A stretch of 48,217 bases of DNA from Actibacterium naphthalenivorans (GTDB lineage Bacteria; Pseudomonadota; Alphaproteobacteria; Rhodobacterales; Rhodobacteraceae), in NCBI RefSeq assembly GCF_014196965.1, contig NZ_JACIEQ010000010.1:1-48217 (forward strand). Reading direction: 5' to 3'. A model generated the notes under the pieces. It made no database searches. It saw nothing but the letters and a program-made list of their open reading frames with translations, and was not told where the DNA came from. Of the stretch, positions 1-8,162 are shown piece by piece (position 1 is the stretch's first letter; each line of letters opens with the position of its first letter). A program made the position numbers and the translations under genes.

Positions 1-104
1 CCGCGCCTGCGCCCATTGCTCACGCCGCCGAATGATGGCAACCAAAAGGAGAACAGACTCGACTTGCGACTGGCCCTAAGAAATGGGGCAGGTCAGATGC
101 TTGG

Positions 105-908
105 TTGTTCGATCTGGAAGCGGTGGCAGACGCCATTGACGGACCAGTTACGCTTCTGGGCCTGTCACAGGGGTGTGCACTGTCGATAGCATTCGCCTTG
201 CGGCATCCCAAAAAGGTGGAGCGGCTCATTCTGGTTGGATCCTATGCTCAGGGCATGCTGGCTCGTAGCGACACTCCAAATGCACGACTTGAGGCGGATA
301 CCCTCGCAAACTTGGTCCATCTTGGATGGGGCAAAGAGGTTCCGGCCTTCAATCAGGTGTTTACCCACCTCTTTGTTCCATCTGGTACGCCAGAACAGCA
401 TAGTTGGTGGCGACGCCTTGAAAGAGAGAGCGCATCGCCAAAAATCGCACTCCGCACATTGGAGGTCCTGCATAAGATTGATGTCTTAGCTGATGCTGCA
501 AAGCTCGATGTGCCTACCCTCATTTTTCATGCAAACGACGATGCACGCATTCCCTTTGATGAAGGCCGCAAGCTGGCCGCCGTCATTGCTGGCGCGCAGT
601 TTGTTGCGCTTGATAGCGCAAACCATATCTTGCTTGAAACCGAACCTGCTTGGGAGGTTTTTCTCTCGACACTCCGTACTTTCTTGCCTGAGACAAAAAC
701 ACATCGTCCAATCAACGCCACCTACCATCTGACCAATGCCGAAGAAGATGTTGTTGCACTGGTGGCCAAAGGAATGGGGAACTACGAAATTGCCAATGTT
801 CTAGGGAAATCCGAAAAAACGGTGCGTAATCAGATCACTGTGGCACTTGATAAAGTCGGTGTGCGCAGCAGATCAGAATTGATCGTGAAGGTTCTTTCTG
901 AAGGATAG
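105..908 (+). CDS. alpha/beta hydrolase with C-terminal LuxR-type HTH, 5'-truncated
   Basis: The N-terminal part is an alpha/beta hydrolase fold with the nucleophile elbow GLSQG, an acid-bearing stretch (HANDDARIP) and a late His (ANHILLE). The last ~65 residues form a LuxR/GerE helix-turn-helix (LTNAEEDVVALVAKG, then EIANVLGKSEKTVRNQI). Intact members have about 60 more residues before FDLEAV. Here the only usable start is the TTG at 105, and an in-frame TGA lies at 33-35. The codons just before the TTG (GRSDAW) still look homologous, which suggests a deletion rather than a natural short start. Probably a degraded regulator-hydrolase; what it sensed or hydrolysed cannot be read from the sequence. 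Confidence 0.6.
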   Translation: MFDLEAVADAIDGPVTLLGLSQGCALSIAFALRHPKKVERLILVGSYAQGMLARSDTPNARLEADTLANLVHLGWGKEVPAFNQVFTHLFVPSGTPEQHSWWRRLERESASPKIALRTLEVLHKIDVLADAAKLDVPTLIFHANDDARIPFDEGRKLAAVIAGAQFVALDSANHILLETEPAWEVFLSTLRTFLPETKTHRPINATYHLTNAEEDVVALVAKGMGNYEIANVLGKSEKTVRNQITVALDKVGVRSRSELIVKVLSEG

Positions 909-1022
909 GACTTTGGCCCCAAGGATTTGCGCATCAATGGCGCGCTACAGGGACATTCGCCTCATGCGGAATTTTTATCTGGGTGGTTGATTGCTCCCAT
1001 CAATCACGGATGGGAACGGCAC

Positions 1023-1913
1023 ATGTACAGGGATATCGAATTTGTGTCGGAGGGCGCGACTTTACAAGGCAGGCATTACCGCTCAGCGGGGAGCGCAAGA
1101 CCCACAATTGTCATGACACACGGCACCAGCGCCACGATTACGATGGCAATCGATTGCTATGCTGAAGCTATCTTTGAGGCTGGGTTTGATGTTCTCCTAT
1201 ATGATCACAGGAATTTCGGTCTAAGCGGTGGTGAACCAAGACAAGAGATAAACCCTTGGGTGCAGGCGCGCGGATACCGTGATGCCGTGGCGTTTGCGAG
1301 GGAGCACCTGCAGGCGGACCGTGTTGCTCTTTGGGGGGATAGCTATACTGGTGGTCTTGTACTGGTTGCAGGCGCTCTCATTGAAAATGTTTTGGCCATC
1401 GTGGCTCAAATACCGGTTTGCGGCGCAACATGGCCTGAGGGTCCGACAGATGGCCCGGCCTTTGATACCCTTCGCGACCTGTTTCACAACGCAGATTTGC
1501 GCGGTGAACCAGAGGATGTAGTTGGTCCTATGCCTGTTGTCTCGCTCGACCAGATTAACGCCCCTTCCTTGCTTGCGCCGCCACAAGCGTTTCGATGGTT
1601 TCTGGAGTATGGTGGTCGGCATGGCAGCGGTTGGGAAAACAAGGCGACGCGGGTTATCCCCAAGACGCCAGTTCCTTTTTCCCCGTTGGTGACGGCTCCT
1701 CACCTCAAAATGCCAGTCCTGATGATGAACGGGAAGAACGATGAAATGGTCCACTGCAACTCAGAGCTACAAGACGCGGTGTTCGATAGGATTGGGGGAC
1801 CGAAAGAGAAAGTCATTATCGACGGCGGACACTTTGGTCTTTTGTGGGAGGATAGTCCGAACTTCTTGAAAGCCGTAAGCACGCAAATCGAATTTCTTAA
1901 TCGGGTACTTTAG
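1023..1913 (+). CDS. alpha/beta hydrolase
   Basis: A 296-residue single-domain alpha/beta hydrolase. The nucleophile elbow is GDSYTGG, the likely acid lies in NGKNDEMVH, the His in DGGHFGL, and the oxyanion-side motif is MTHGTSA. An upstream in-frame TTG at 927 would add 32 residues, but homology-like sequence starts with MYRDIEFVSEGATL, so the ATG at 1023 is preferred. The closest broad group is the FrsA/dienelactone-hydrolase-like serine hydrolases; the substrate is unknown. It follows the broken hydrolase-LuxR gene on the same strand after 114 bases and may once have been its partner. Confidence 0.8.
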   Translation: MYRDIEFVSEGATLQGRHYRSAGSARPTIVMTHGTSATITMAIDCYAEAIFEAGFDVLLYDHRNFGLSGGEPRQEINPWVQARGYRDAVAFAREHLQADRVALWGDSYTGGLVLVAGALIENVLAIVAQIPVCGATWPEGPTDGPAFDTLRDLFHNADLRGEPEDVVGPMPVVSLDQINAPSLLAPPQAFRWFLEYGGRHGSGWENKATRVIPKTPVPFSPLVTAPHLKMPVLMMNGKNDEMVHCNSELQDAVFDRIGGPKEKVIIDGGHFGLLWEDSPNFLKAVSTQIEFLNRVL

Positions 1914-1921
1914 CGCATAAT

Positions 1922-2012
1922 TCGAACAGCGGACCTTGGCGCAACCGCAGCGAATTCACACTAAGTCCGCGTTGCGGAAGTTGGCGCATCGCGCAGCTAA
2001 GGTCCGGTTCGA
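1922..2012. repeat. long imperfect inverted repeat
   Basis: Arms TCGAAC(AG)CGGACCTT at 1922-1937 and AAGGTCCGGTTCGA at 1999-2012 pair apart from a 2-base bulge, and enclose about 60 bases with further partial self-complementarity. It starts 8 bases after the hydrolase stop. It could act as a 3' stem or be a dispersed intergenic repeat; no T-run follows. Confidence 0.45.
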
Positions 2013-2368
2013 GCCCTCTTTACCGATTTTCTGCATTGCCGCGAATGTCCGCAATCGGAAAACTGAAAGTAGCAGTTGCAATTTCCGACTTCGAGTGAAC
2101 CTAGGTTAAAGGTTATGAAATGTGCCGAATGAACCGAACACCTGAGGAGCGGCTTAAATCTTGATAAGGGAAACAAGGAAATCGTGCCCCGAAATTCCAG
2201 CCCAAAGCGGAGCAATAGACTAAATTCTGAGAGCGTTTCTCGATCGGTAGGTAGAGCGGTCAATTAGGTTAACAGAAATACCTTGAATGACTGACACGCT
2301 GCCAGAGCAAGGTTTTCAATTGGAATTCATGGAATAGCTACAAAGCTTGAACTGACGAGGTCTGCGAT
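2013..2368. other. intergenic region, no gene seen
   Basis: About 350 bases between the hydrolase and the aldehyde dehydrogenase terminator. No reading frame with plausible codon use or ribosome-binding site was found on either strand, and I recognise no promoter. Confidence 0.5.
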
Positions 2369-2398
2369 GCGGCCTTTGCATGTATTTGCAAAGGCCGC
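2369..2398 (-). terminator. rho-independent-type hairpin after the aldehyde dehydrogenase
   Basis: A perfect 12-bp stem (GCGGCCTTTGCA / TGCAAAGGCCGC) with a 6-base loop lies 12 bases past the dehydrogenase stop on the minus strand. The flanking T/A run is short. Confidence 0.75.
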
Positions 2399-2410
2399 CT
2401 TTCGAAGTAT

Positions 2411-3934
2411 TTAGAAGAAGCCCAACTTATTGGGGCTATAACTCACCAACAAGTTCTTGGTTTGCTGGTAGTGGTCCAGCATCATCTTGTGGTTTTCACG
2501 GCCAATGCCCGATTGCTTATAGCCGCCAAACGCTGCGTGGGCTGGATAGGCGTGATAGTTGTTCACCCACACGCGGCCAGCCTCGATGGCACGCCCAAAG
2601 CGGTAGCAGGTGTTCATGTCACGCGACCAAACGCCAGCGCCGAGGCCATACATCGTGTCGTTCGCGATTTCCAAAGCTTCGGCTTCATCCTTGAACGTCG
2701 TTACCGACACGACGGGCCCAAAAATTTCCTCTTGGAAAACCCGCATCTTGTTGTGACCCTTGAGGATCGTCGGTTGGATGTAGTTCCCGCCTGACAATTC
2801 ACCGTTGAACCGCGCTGAACCACCACCAGCCAGCACTTCGGCGCCTTCTTCGCGACCGATCGTGAAATAGCCCATGATCTTGTCGTGTTGGGCCTTGCTG
2901 ACTTGTGCACCGACCATGGTCTCGGGGTCGCGAGGGTCGCCGTGCTTGATCGCAGCGACGCGTTTGATGCAGCGCGCGATGAACTCTTCGTAGATGTCCT
3001 CTTGGATCAGCGCACGTGAAGGGCAGGTGCAGACTTCGCCTTGGTTGAAGGCGAACAGAACGAAGCCTTCGACGGCCTTGTCCAAGAACGCATCATCCTT
3101 TGCCATCACGTCAGAAAAGAAGATGTTTGGCGACTTGCCACCCAGTTCAAGCGTGACGGGGATCAGGTTCTTGGTCGCCGCTTCCATGATTTTGCGTCCC
3201 GTGACGGTGGACCCAGTGAAGGCGATTTTTGCAATGCGCGAGGAACTGGCAAGTGCTGCGCCGACTTCTCCGCCAAAGCCGTTGACGATATTTAATGTGC
3301 CGGCTGGCAACAAATCGTTGATTAGTTCTGCAAAGACCATGATCGCGGCAGGCGTTTGTTCGGCTGGTTTCATTACGACGCAGTTGCCCGCAGCCAAAGC
3401 AGGGGCCAGTTTCCATGCCGCCATCAGCAAAGAAAAGTTCCAAGGAATGATCTGGCCGACAACGCCCAAGGGCTCGTGGTAGTGATAGGCGACGGTGTCG
3501 TTGTCGATCTCGCTCATGTTGCCTTCTTGCGCGCGCAAAACACCTGCAAAATAGCGGAAGTGGTCGGCGCAAAGTGGCACGTCTGCGTTCATCGTTTCGC
3601 GGATCGGCTTGCCGTTGTCCCATGTTTCGGCAGTGGCCAAGAGTTCTAGGTTCTCTTCGATCCGGTCCGCAATTTTAAGCAAAATATTCGCGCGATGCGT
3701 GGCAGATGTTTTGCCCCAAGCGTCTTTGGCAGCGTGGGCTGCATCAAGTGCGAGCTCAATATCCGCCGCGTCAGAGCGGGCGCATTCGTTGATCAAGCCA
3801 CCGGTAATGGGCGTCACGTTTTCGAAGTATTTGCCATTGACGGGTGGCACAAACGCGCCGCCGATATAGTTGTCGTAGCGCAGCTTAAACGGCGACACAT
3901 ATGTGCCTGCCTCGGTGTGGGTCATATCGTTCAT
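2411..3934 (-). CDS. NAD(P)-dependent aldehyde dehydrogenase, ExaC/AcoD type
   Basis: A 507-residue cytosolic aldehyde dehydrogenase of full family length. Visible motifs: [10 protein letters not shown] and [12 protein letters not shown] (nucleotide binding), [18 protein letters not shown] (general-base Glu), and the catalytic Cys in [12 protein letters not shown]. The doubled Cys and the N-terminal YDNYIGG stretch are typical of acetaldehyde dehydrogenase II / ExaC enzymes, which oxidise acetaldehyde and related aliphatic aldehydes to acids. The ATG at 3934 has GGAGG at the right distance. The gene lies downstream of, and on the same strand as, an AcoR-like regulator, with a perfect palindrome between them, so control by that protein is likely. 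Subfamily confidence is high, exact substrate less so. Confidence 0.92.
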   Translation of the reverse strand: MNDMTHTEAGTYVSPFKLRYDNYIGGAFVPPVNGKYFENVTPITGGLINECARSDAADIELALDAAHAAKDAWGKTSATHRANILLKIADRIEENLELLATAETWDNGKPIRETMNADVPLCADHFRYFAGVLRAQEGNMSEIDNDTVAYHYHEPLGVVGQIIPWNFSLLMAAWKLAPALAAGNCVVMKPAEQTPAAIMVFAELINDLLPAGTLNIVNGFGGEVGAALASSSRIAKIAFTGSTVTGRKIMEAATKNLIPVTLELGGKSPNIFFSDVMAKDDAFLDKAVEGFVLFAFNQGEVCTCPSRALIQEDIYEEFIARCIKRVAAIKHGDPRDPETMVGAQVSKAQHDKIMGYFTIGREEGAEVLAGGGSARFNGELSGGNYIQPTILKGHNKMRVFQEEIFGPVVSVTTFKDEAEALEIANDTMYGLGAGVWSRDMNTCYRFGRAIEAGRVWVNNYHAYPAHAAFGGYKQSGIGRENHKMMLDHYQQTKNLLVSYSPNKLGFF

Positions 3935-4038
3935 TTGAAATCCTCCATTGTTATCCGGCTTCTCCTCCCGGATTACAAAGAGTGTGACTTGCGTCGTGCG
4001 CCACGTCTTGTGGCAGGAAGGTGTCGCGGGATTAAAGG

Positions 4039-4056
4039 TGTCTCACCAATGAGACA
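4039..4056 (-). promoter_or_regulatory. perfect palindrome, probable operator for the AcoR-like regulator
   Basis: TGTCTCA-CCAA-TGAGACA, two 7-bp arms, sits between the regulator stop and about 105 bases upstream of the aldehyde dehydrogenase start. The position suits an upstream activator site. I searched the following ~100 bases for a correctly spaced sigma-54 -24/-12 element and found none. Confidence 0.6.
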
Positions 4057-4063
4057 GTTTCCC

Positions 4064-5023
4064 CTAACTATCTTCAAGTCCAAGCCGCTTCATCCGCCGA
4101 TAAAGCGTCGCACGACCGATCCCAAGCTGGCGCGCGGCCTGCGATACGTTGTTTCCGGCCCGTGCCAACGCACGAATCACAGCGGCCTTTTCGGCCTTCT
4201 CAAATCCTGTAGGGCCATCTTCACGTCCCAGTATGTCTGTTGCAGGGCGCGCGACTAAATCACCCGTCCGTTGCAGCCCAAAGACACGGCGGGCCTCGCG
4301 GGTGGCCCCTATCACCAAATCACTTTCGTCAATGGCAAGTAGCGTTGAGGCCTCGGCGTTGTCGCTCTCGGCCACAATGATCCGCGCGGATGAAAAGGCG
4401 GCCCTGAAATTCGCGGCTTCAATCGCGCGTGCGGTTTGGGCCACTTGGGCCGCGATCAGGCGATTGAAGGCCTCCGTTTGATCTGCACGCGCGGATGATA
4501 AATCAAGCGCCGCCACAAGTTGACCGTTGCTGCCGTAGATCGGCGCGTCGATGCAACTCATGCCTGTGTTGCGCGTATAGAAATGCTCGTCTTGATGAAT
4601 GATTACATGACGTTGCTCGGTCAGACAGGTCCCAATGCCGTTCGTGCCTTCTTTCTCTTCACTCCAGTCGGCACCGGTTGTGAGGCCCCAACCTTCAAAT
4701 GCCATAGCGTCAGCATCAGAGAGACGTTGATCTAGGATGATGCCATCTGTATCGGTCAGGAAAACCGCGCAACCCGATTGCCCGACCAGAGAGAAAAGCG
4801 CGTCCAAACGCGGGCTCGCGACGGTCATGAATTTTTCGAGCGTCTCCATCCTGAATTGCAGACTTTTTTGCTCTATTCGGTCAGGTGCCCGATGCTCATC
4901 AGGGTCCAGTCCATGCTTAATGACAGAACGGTGCCAACTCGCAGCAACCCGCGACTTTGCCGCAGCCGATGTCGACTGCGTTGCCTCCATCACAATATCA
5001 GCATGCGATGCCTTTGGTGTCAT
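4064..5023 (-). CDS. AcoR-like regulator: GAF plus Fis-type HTH, no AAA+ domain
   Basis: 319 residues. An N-terminal segment with SWHRS (typical of AcoR/DhaR proteins) leads into a GAF-like sensor (about residues 75-200, containing KEGTNGIGTCL and GMSCIDAPIY). The protein ends in a Fis-family HTH (ALARAGNNVSQAARQLGIGR, then ATLYRRMKRLG). The central sigma-54-activating AAA+ module of classical AcoR (GAFTGA, Walker A) is absent, and the protein is about half the usual length, so it cannot work as a standard sigma-54 enhancer protein. GGGAG precedes the ATG. It probably controls the adjacent aldehyde dehydrogenase through the palindrome at 4039-4056. Confidence 0.85.
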   Translation of the reverse strand: MTPKASHADIVMEATQSTSAAAKSRVAASWHRSVIKHGLDPDEHRAPDRIEQKSLQFRMETLEKFMTVASPRLDALFSLVGQSGCAVFLTDTDGIILDQRLSDADAMAFEGWGLTTGADWSEEKEGTNGIGTCLTEQRHVIIHQDEHFYTRNTGMSCIDAPIYGSNGQLVAALDLSSARADQTEAFNRLIAAQVAQTARAIEAANFRAAFSSARIIVAESDNAEASTLLAIDESDLVIGATREARRVFGLQRTGDLVARPATDILGREDGPTGFEKAEKAAVIRALARAGNNVSQAARQLGIGRATLYRRMKRLGLEDS

Positions 5024-5340
5024 TTTGCTCTCCCTACAGCATCATTAAGACGCGCTGGTCTCGGTTTGTCGACTACTGTCCTAACCTTCACTGCCAGTGG
5101 GGCTCATTGCGCCAAGAAATTTTGACGCCCTCCTTTTTCAAATTCTTGGGCTGTTCTGTCGTTGGGATGAAGTCCTGCCGATTGAAATGGTTCCCCGAAG
5201 TGGGGACTTTAAATGGACCAAAAGGGAAAGTGACTTTCGACTCGGAGGCCCAGTTCCCACCCGAGGTGCTTTCTCTAAATATGCCCCCATTAAATGCGGC
5301 CATTGATCTTCGCGGAGTTAAAGTCAGCTTCGTCCGCTAA
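5024..5340. other. region between regulator and IS fragment
   Basis: Holds the 5' flank of the regulator gene and then sequence running into the truncated IS3 transposase. The short reading frames here do not resemble an IS3 OrfA. No left inverted repeat matching the right IS end was found. Confidence 0.4.
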
Positions 5341-6048
5341 GTGGTCATCCATCTACTTAAGTATGGGCGATACGGTTACAGGAAGGTCACCGCACTATTG
5401 CGAATGGAAGGCTGGCGGGTAAATCACAAGAAGGTCGAACGTTTATGGGGCGAAGAAGGCCTGCAGCTCCCCCAACGACACAAGAAGAAGCGGCGGCTTT
5501 ATCACAAAGACAGCTCCATCATCAGGCTACGCCCCACACACCAGAACCACATCTGGGCGATAGACTTTGTTCATGACAAGCTCAGCAATGGGCGCAGCTA
5601 TAAGATGCTGACGGTACTGGATGAGTATACCCGCGAGGCGCTCTGCGTGGCGGTGCGCCCCAGAATGAACGCAAACGATGTTCTTGATGCGTTGCACAGG
5701 CTTCTCATGAAGCATGGAAAGCCTGAGTTCATACGTTCTGACAACGGCCCGGAGTTCATAGCCGAGCATCTGCAGGGATGGTTGAAAAAATTCGGCATCC
5801 AGCCGATGCAGATCTACCCTGGGAGCCCCTGGGAGAACGGATACAATGAACGCTTCAACGGAACATTAAGACGGGAGGTTCTGAATGCAGAGTGGTTCCA
5901 CAGCACAAGACAGGCGCAGGTCGCGATCAATGTTTGGCTCAAGCAATACAATCGGATCAGGCCCCATCATGCATTAGGTATGCGCCCTCCGGTGCCAGAA
6001 ACCTTATTAGAGAACAGCAAAATTAGTGGTCCCGAAAAAGGGGGCTAG
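5341..6048 (+). CDS. IS3-family transposase OrfB, N-terminally truncated
   Basis: 235 residues. HTH_21-like start (YGRYGYRKVTALLRMEGW, VNHKKVERLWGEEGL) followed by an rve/DDE integrase core: first Asp in WAIDFVHD, second in SDNGPEF, Glu in PWENGYNERFNG. Full-length OrfB of this group has roughly 50-60 more residues ahead of YGRYGYR. The first codon is a GTG at 5341, right after a stop, with no convincing ribosome-binding site. The stop codon lies inside the terminal repeat. The catalytic triad is intact but the element has lost its 5' half, so it is best treated as a remnant. Confidence 0.85.
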   Translation: MVIHLLKYGRYGYRKVTALLRMEGWRVNHKKVERLWGEEGLQLPQRHKKKRRLYHKDSSIIRLRPTHQNHIWAIDFVHDKLSNGRSYKMLTVLDEYTREALCVAVRPRMNANDVLDALHRLLMKHGKPEFIRSDNGPEFIAEHLQGWLKKFGIQPMQIYPGSPWENGYNERFNGTLRREVLNAEWFHSTRQAQVAINVWLKQYNRIRPHHALGMRPPVPETLLENSKISGPEKGG

Positions 6049-6051
6049 ACA
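5341..6051 (+). mobile_element. truncated IS3-family element (IS407-like), right part only
   Basis: Contains the 3' portion of a transposase OrfB and a candidate right terminal repeat at 6024-6051 which, read inward on the minus strand, begins TGTCTAGCCCCC and ends the element in CA, as IS3 elements do. OrfA, the OrfB N-terminus and the left repeat are missing, so the copy is not expected to move by itself. Confidence 0.7.
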
Positions 6052-6507
6052 ACCTGTTACGTTGATCTGACTTCCGTTTCCGAAAATCAGTTCTGATTTG
6101 CGAGAGCAGGCGGCGAACGAGGATGAGGTTGCCCGAGGGGCAAGGCTGCGCCTTCGCCCTGACGTGACGCAGTGGCGTAACTCGCTTGCGCGAACCCCAA
6201 GGAACTAGAATGTTTCGTGTGGCAGGGCACGGACCTGCCTCGATTCAAAGCGGAACTTCGTTCAAAATGCAGCGAATGGGTCTAAAGAGCCCAAATTGCA
6301 CAGTGCTGCTTGTTGCAAGAACGTCAGCTTCGACGCATTTTCGATGTAAGGTAGCAGCCAAATAGCTCTGCTGAACCGACCCCCTTTTTGAGTACCGATT
6401 AGACTTTGGCGGGCGATATGGATTTTCACTAGAGATTGGTCGGGGACTCTTGCAGAAGAAGTTGCAGCAGAGTACGTGCGGCGACATGTTAGCGTGAAGG
6501 GACCGAT
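6052..6507. other. intergenic region, no gene seen
   Basis: About 455 bases after the IS end. One short open stretch around 6088-6208 has no start or recognisable domain. The rest is A+T-rich and carries no clear promoter beyond a purine-rich patch ahead of the next start. Confidence 0.45.
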
Positions 6508-6987
6508 ATGAAGCGAGGACCAACGTTCCTTTTTCTGGGTTTAGTGATCTTCTGCACAACGCCCCACCTAGCAGCCAAAGCCGAAGTCATGATCCCAACG
6601 CCCGCAATGTTCCTGGAAGTCCAGAGCTTCGACGATTTGGGTCGCATGCACATTTCCCAATCGCCGTCTAACGACTTTCACGCAAAAACACCTGAAGCAT
6701 TCACAACCGGACCGCGCGACGTAGCCCGGATCTGGGGTGTTCTGGCTAATCCCGAACGTGCGAGCGAAGCCCTTATCGGTAAACGATTGGGTTGCGATCG
6801 GATTGCCGAGGTGGGGACCAAGGCGCGGATCAAAGGCAAAATTCACTGGGTTCAGTCCGATGTTCTTCGGTGCCGCCTGGCAGACCAAGGCCCCGATTTC
6901 GGTCGCGACGTCTCGGAGTTTTTGGTAGCTATCGGAGCTGCGAGGGAGTTTTGCGCGGAGAGCCTCGGCACTCTGGGTAGTTGCTGA
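6508..6987 (+). CDS. secreted protein, possibly a diverged SNase-like fold
   Basis: 159 residues with a clear Sec signal peptide (MKRGPTFLFLGLVIFCTT, cleavage near AAKAEV). The C-terminal half (GCDRIAEVGTKARIKG, then VLRCRLADQGPDFGRDVSEF, then REFCAESLGTLGSC) resembles the tail of small periplasmic thermonuclease-like proteins of Rhodobacterales, including the final CxES-G--G-C pattern. The catalytic Arg/Asp/Glu set of staphylococcal nuclease cannot be assigned, so activity is doubtful. Four Cys suggest disulfides. It stands alone between the IS remnant and the next gene. Function unknown. Confidence 0.65.
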   Translation: MKRGPTFLFLGLVIFCTTPHLAAKAEVMIPTPAMFLEVQSFDDLGRMHISQSPSNDFHAKTPEAFTTGPRDVARIWGVLANPERASEALIGKRLGCDRIAEVGTKARIKGKIHWVQSDVLRCRLADQGPDFGRDVSEFLVAIGAAREFCAESLGTLGSC

Positions 6988-7201
6988 TATAGAAGAGGTA
7001 TAAGGCGATATTTCCCAAGCAACTTGGCGTTGCGACGAGTTTGACCGATTTGGTGGGCGCGAACAGCTTTTGGCGTTCTTCCATAATTTGTCAGAGTGAC
7101 ACTGACACCAAACCGAGCATAGCGGACATTCGATGAGTTAGGTAGAATGGCAGCTTCGTCCGCTCTCCGGACTTTGGCATCGACAGCAGCGAAGGGCCGG
7201 T

Positions 7202-7227
7202 ATTTGAGCAACTCAGCTCGCTCAAAT
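7202..7227 (-). terminator. hairpin downstream of the 7264-7959 gene
   Basis: An 8-bp stem ATTTGAGC / GCTCAAAT with a 10-base loop lies about 37 bases past the stop of the minus-strand gene. No long T-run follows, so it is only a candidate terminator. Confidence 0.4.
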
Positions 7228-7263
7228 TTCTGCAGTTTGATGGCACCGTTGTCTTTGTCAAAG

Positions 7264-7959
7264 TTAGTAGTTCACCTGTTCGAAGCCGTAGTTGCCCTCA
7301 TAGTCACGCCAATCGACGAAGACAGATCGGTGATAGATACCCGGGCAATTCTGGCCCCAACGTTCAAGTCCCACATGCGCCTCGGGCAGGGCAGTAATGG
7401 AAGATCGCTGCCATGAGAAATCGCCTTGAGTCCCAAAGGTGCCGAGAACCACGGTCGCGCTTCGGTCGCAGTCACCGTCACGACCGGATTCATGCTGCCG
7501 TGCATAGCGAACATCAAAGACGCGGATGGACCGCACGAAGTTGAACTCAGGTCCGCTGATATCGATGTCCGCGCGATCCTGAACGAACCGGAGTGCCTGG
7601 TCGGTGGGAACGAGATCGTCGACTGGCAAGGATTGGAGCGGTCGACGGCTGTCCGCCTGGTACAAGGCTTCAAAGATGCGGCCAGCGTTGTTTGATAGCC
7701 GATCGCTCTCATAGGACGCGCCCATGGGACAGCGCCAGATTTGAAGCGGCGGTTCCACCGGCCAAGGCGTAATTCGTCGAATGAATTCGGCTCGGGCTCG
7801 GGCGCAAGGGACGGAAGCGGGCCAACCGCCAGAAAGACACAAGAGGATCGCGCAATCGATCGGATATGTCTGCGCTCGGGCGGACATCGGTAGCGAAAGA
7901 CCAGTCACGGTTAAAGCGACTGCGACCGAGGGGAGGAGCTTCTTGATCAGATAGTGCAT
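7264..7959 (-). CDS. conserved secreted protein of unknown function
   Basis: 231 residues from the ATG at 7959, chosen because GGAGG lies 8 bases upstream. The frame extends to 8013 but without a ribosome-binding site. A signal peptide (KKLLPSVAVALTVTGLSL, cleavage after ARAQ) precedes a Cys-containing motif region (TYPIDCAILLCLSGGWPAS, then CARARAEFIRRITPWP, then EPPLQIWRCPMG). I have an impression of this motif set from hypothetical proteins of alphaproteobacterial accessory DNA, but cannot name a family. The C-terminus has further Cys residues (DCDRS, NCPG), so a disulfide-bonded periplasmic protein is likely. No function is proposed. Confidence 0.7.
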   Translation of the reverse strand: MHYLIKKLLPSVAVALTVTGLSLPMSARAQTYPIDCAILLCLSGGWPASVPCARARAEFIRRITPWPVEPPLQIWRCPMGASYESDRLSNNAGRIFEALYQADSRRPLQSLPVDDLVPTDQALRFVQDRADIDISGPEFNFVRSIRVFDVRYARQHESGRDGDCDRSATVVLGTFGTQGDFSWQRSSITALPEAHVGLERWGQNCPGIYHRSVFVDWRDYEGNYGFEQVNY

Positions 7960-8032
7960 GCTGCGGAACCTCCGTGAGAGGAGTCCAGCATACATACGAT
8001 AATATACTATCACAACACTAAGTATAAAGGCG

Positions 8033-8048
8033 CATAATGTTTATTATG
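8033..8048. promoter_or_regulatory. A+T-rich palindrome in divergent promoter region
   Basis: CATAAT-GTTT-ATTATG lies between the divergent starts of the secreted-protein gene (7959) and copA (8163), within an A+T-rich stretch. It may be an operator for the leftward gene; no regulator is assigned. Confidence 0.4.
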
Positions 8049-8100
8049 TAATATATTGGCAGTATCAATCAGCTTTCCTTCGCTAATCAGCAATCCAAGC

Positions 8101-8131
8101 TTGACCTTCCAGTTGCTGGAAGCCCCATCTT
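8101..8131 (+). promoter_or_regulatory. CueR-type copper-responsive promoter of the first copA
   Basis: TTGACC (-35) and CATCTT (-10) are separated by 19 bp, the long spacer typical of MerR-family promoters. The spacer carries the perfect dyad CTTCCAG-TTG-CTGGAAG (8106-8122), which matches the ACCTTCC...GGAAGGT pattern known for CueR sites. The copA start is 31 bases downstream, with TTGGAGGG as ribosome-binding site. Confidence 0.85.
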
Positions 8132-8162
8132 AGGAATTGGCATCATTTTGGAGGGCTAGAGC

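Noticed and set aside
3935-4038. Sigma-54 promoter ahead of the aldehyde dehydrogenase
   Set aside because: GG and GC pairs are present but 2 bases too close, and the regulator lacks the AAA+ domain needed for sigma-54 activation.
5097-5306. Possible OrfA of the IS element
   Set aside because: The translation shows no helix-turn-helix or leucine-zipper character of IS3 OrfA, and no left terminal repeat was found.
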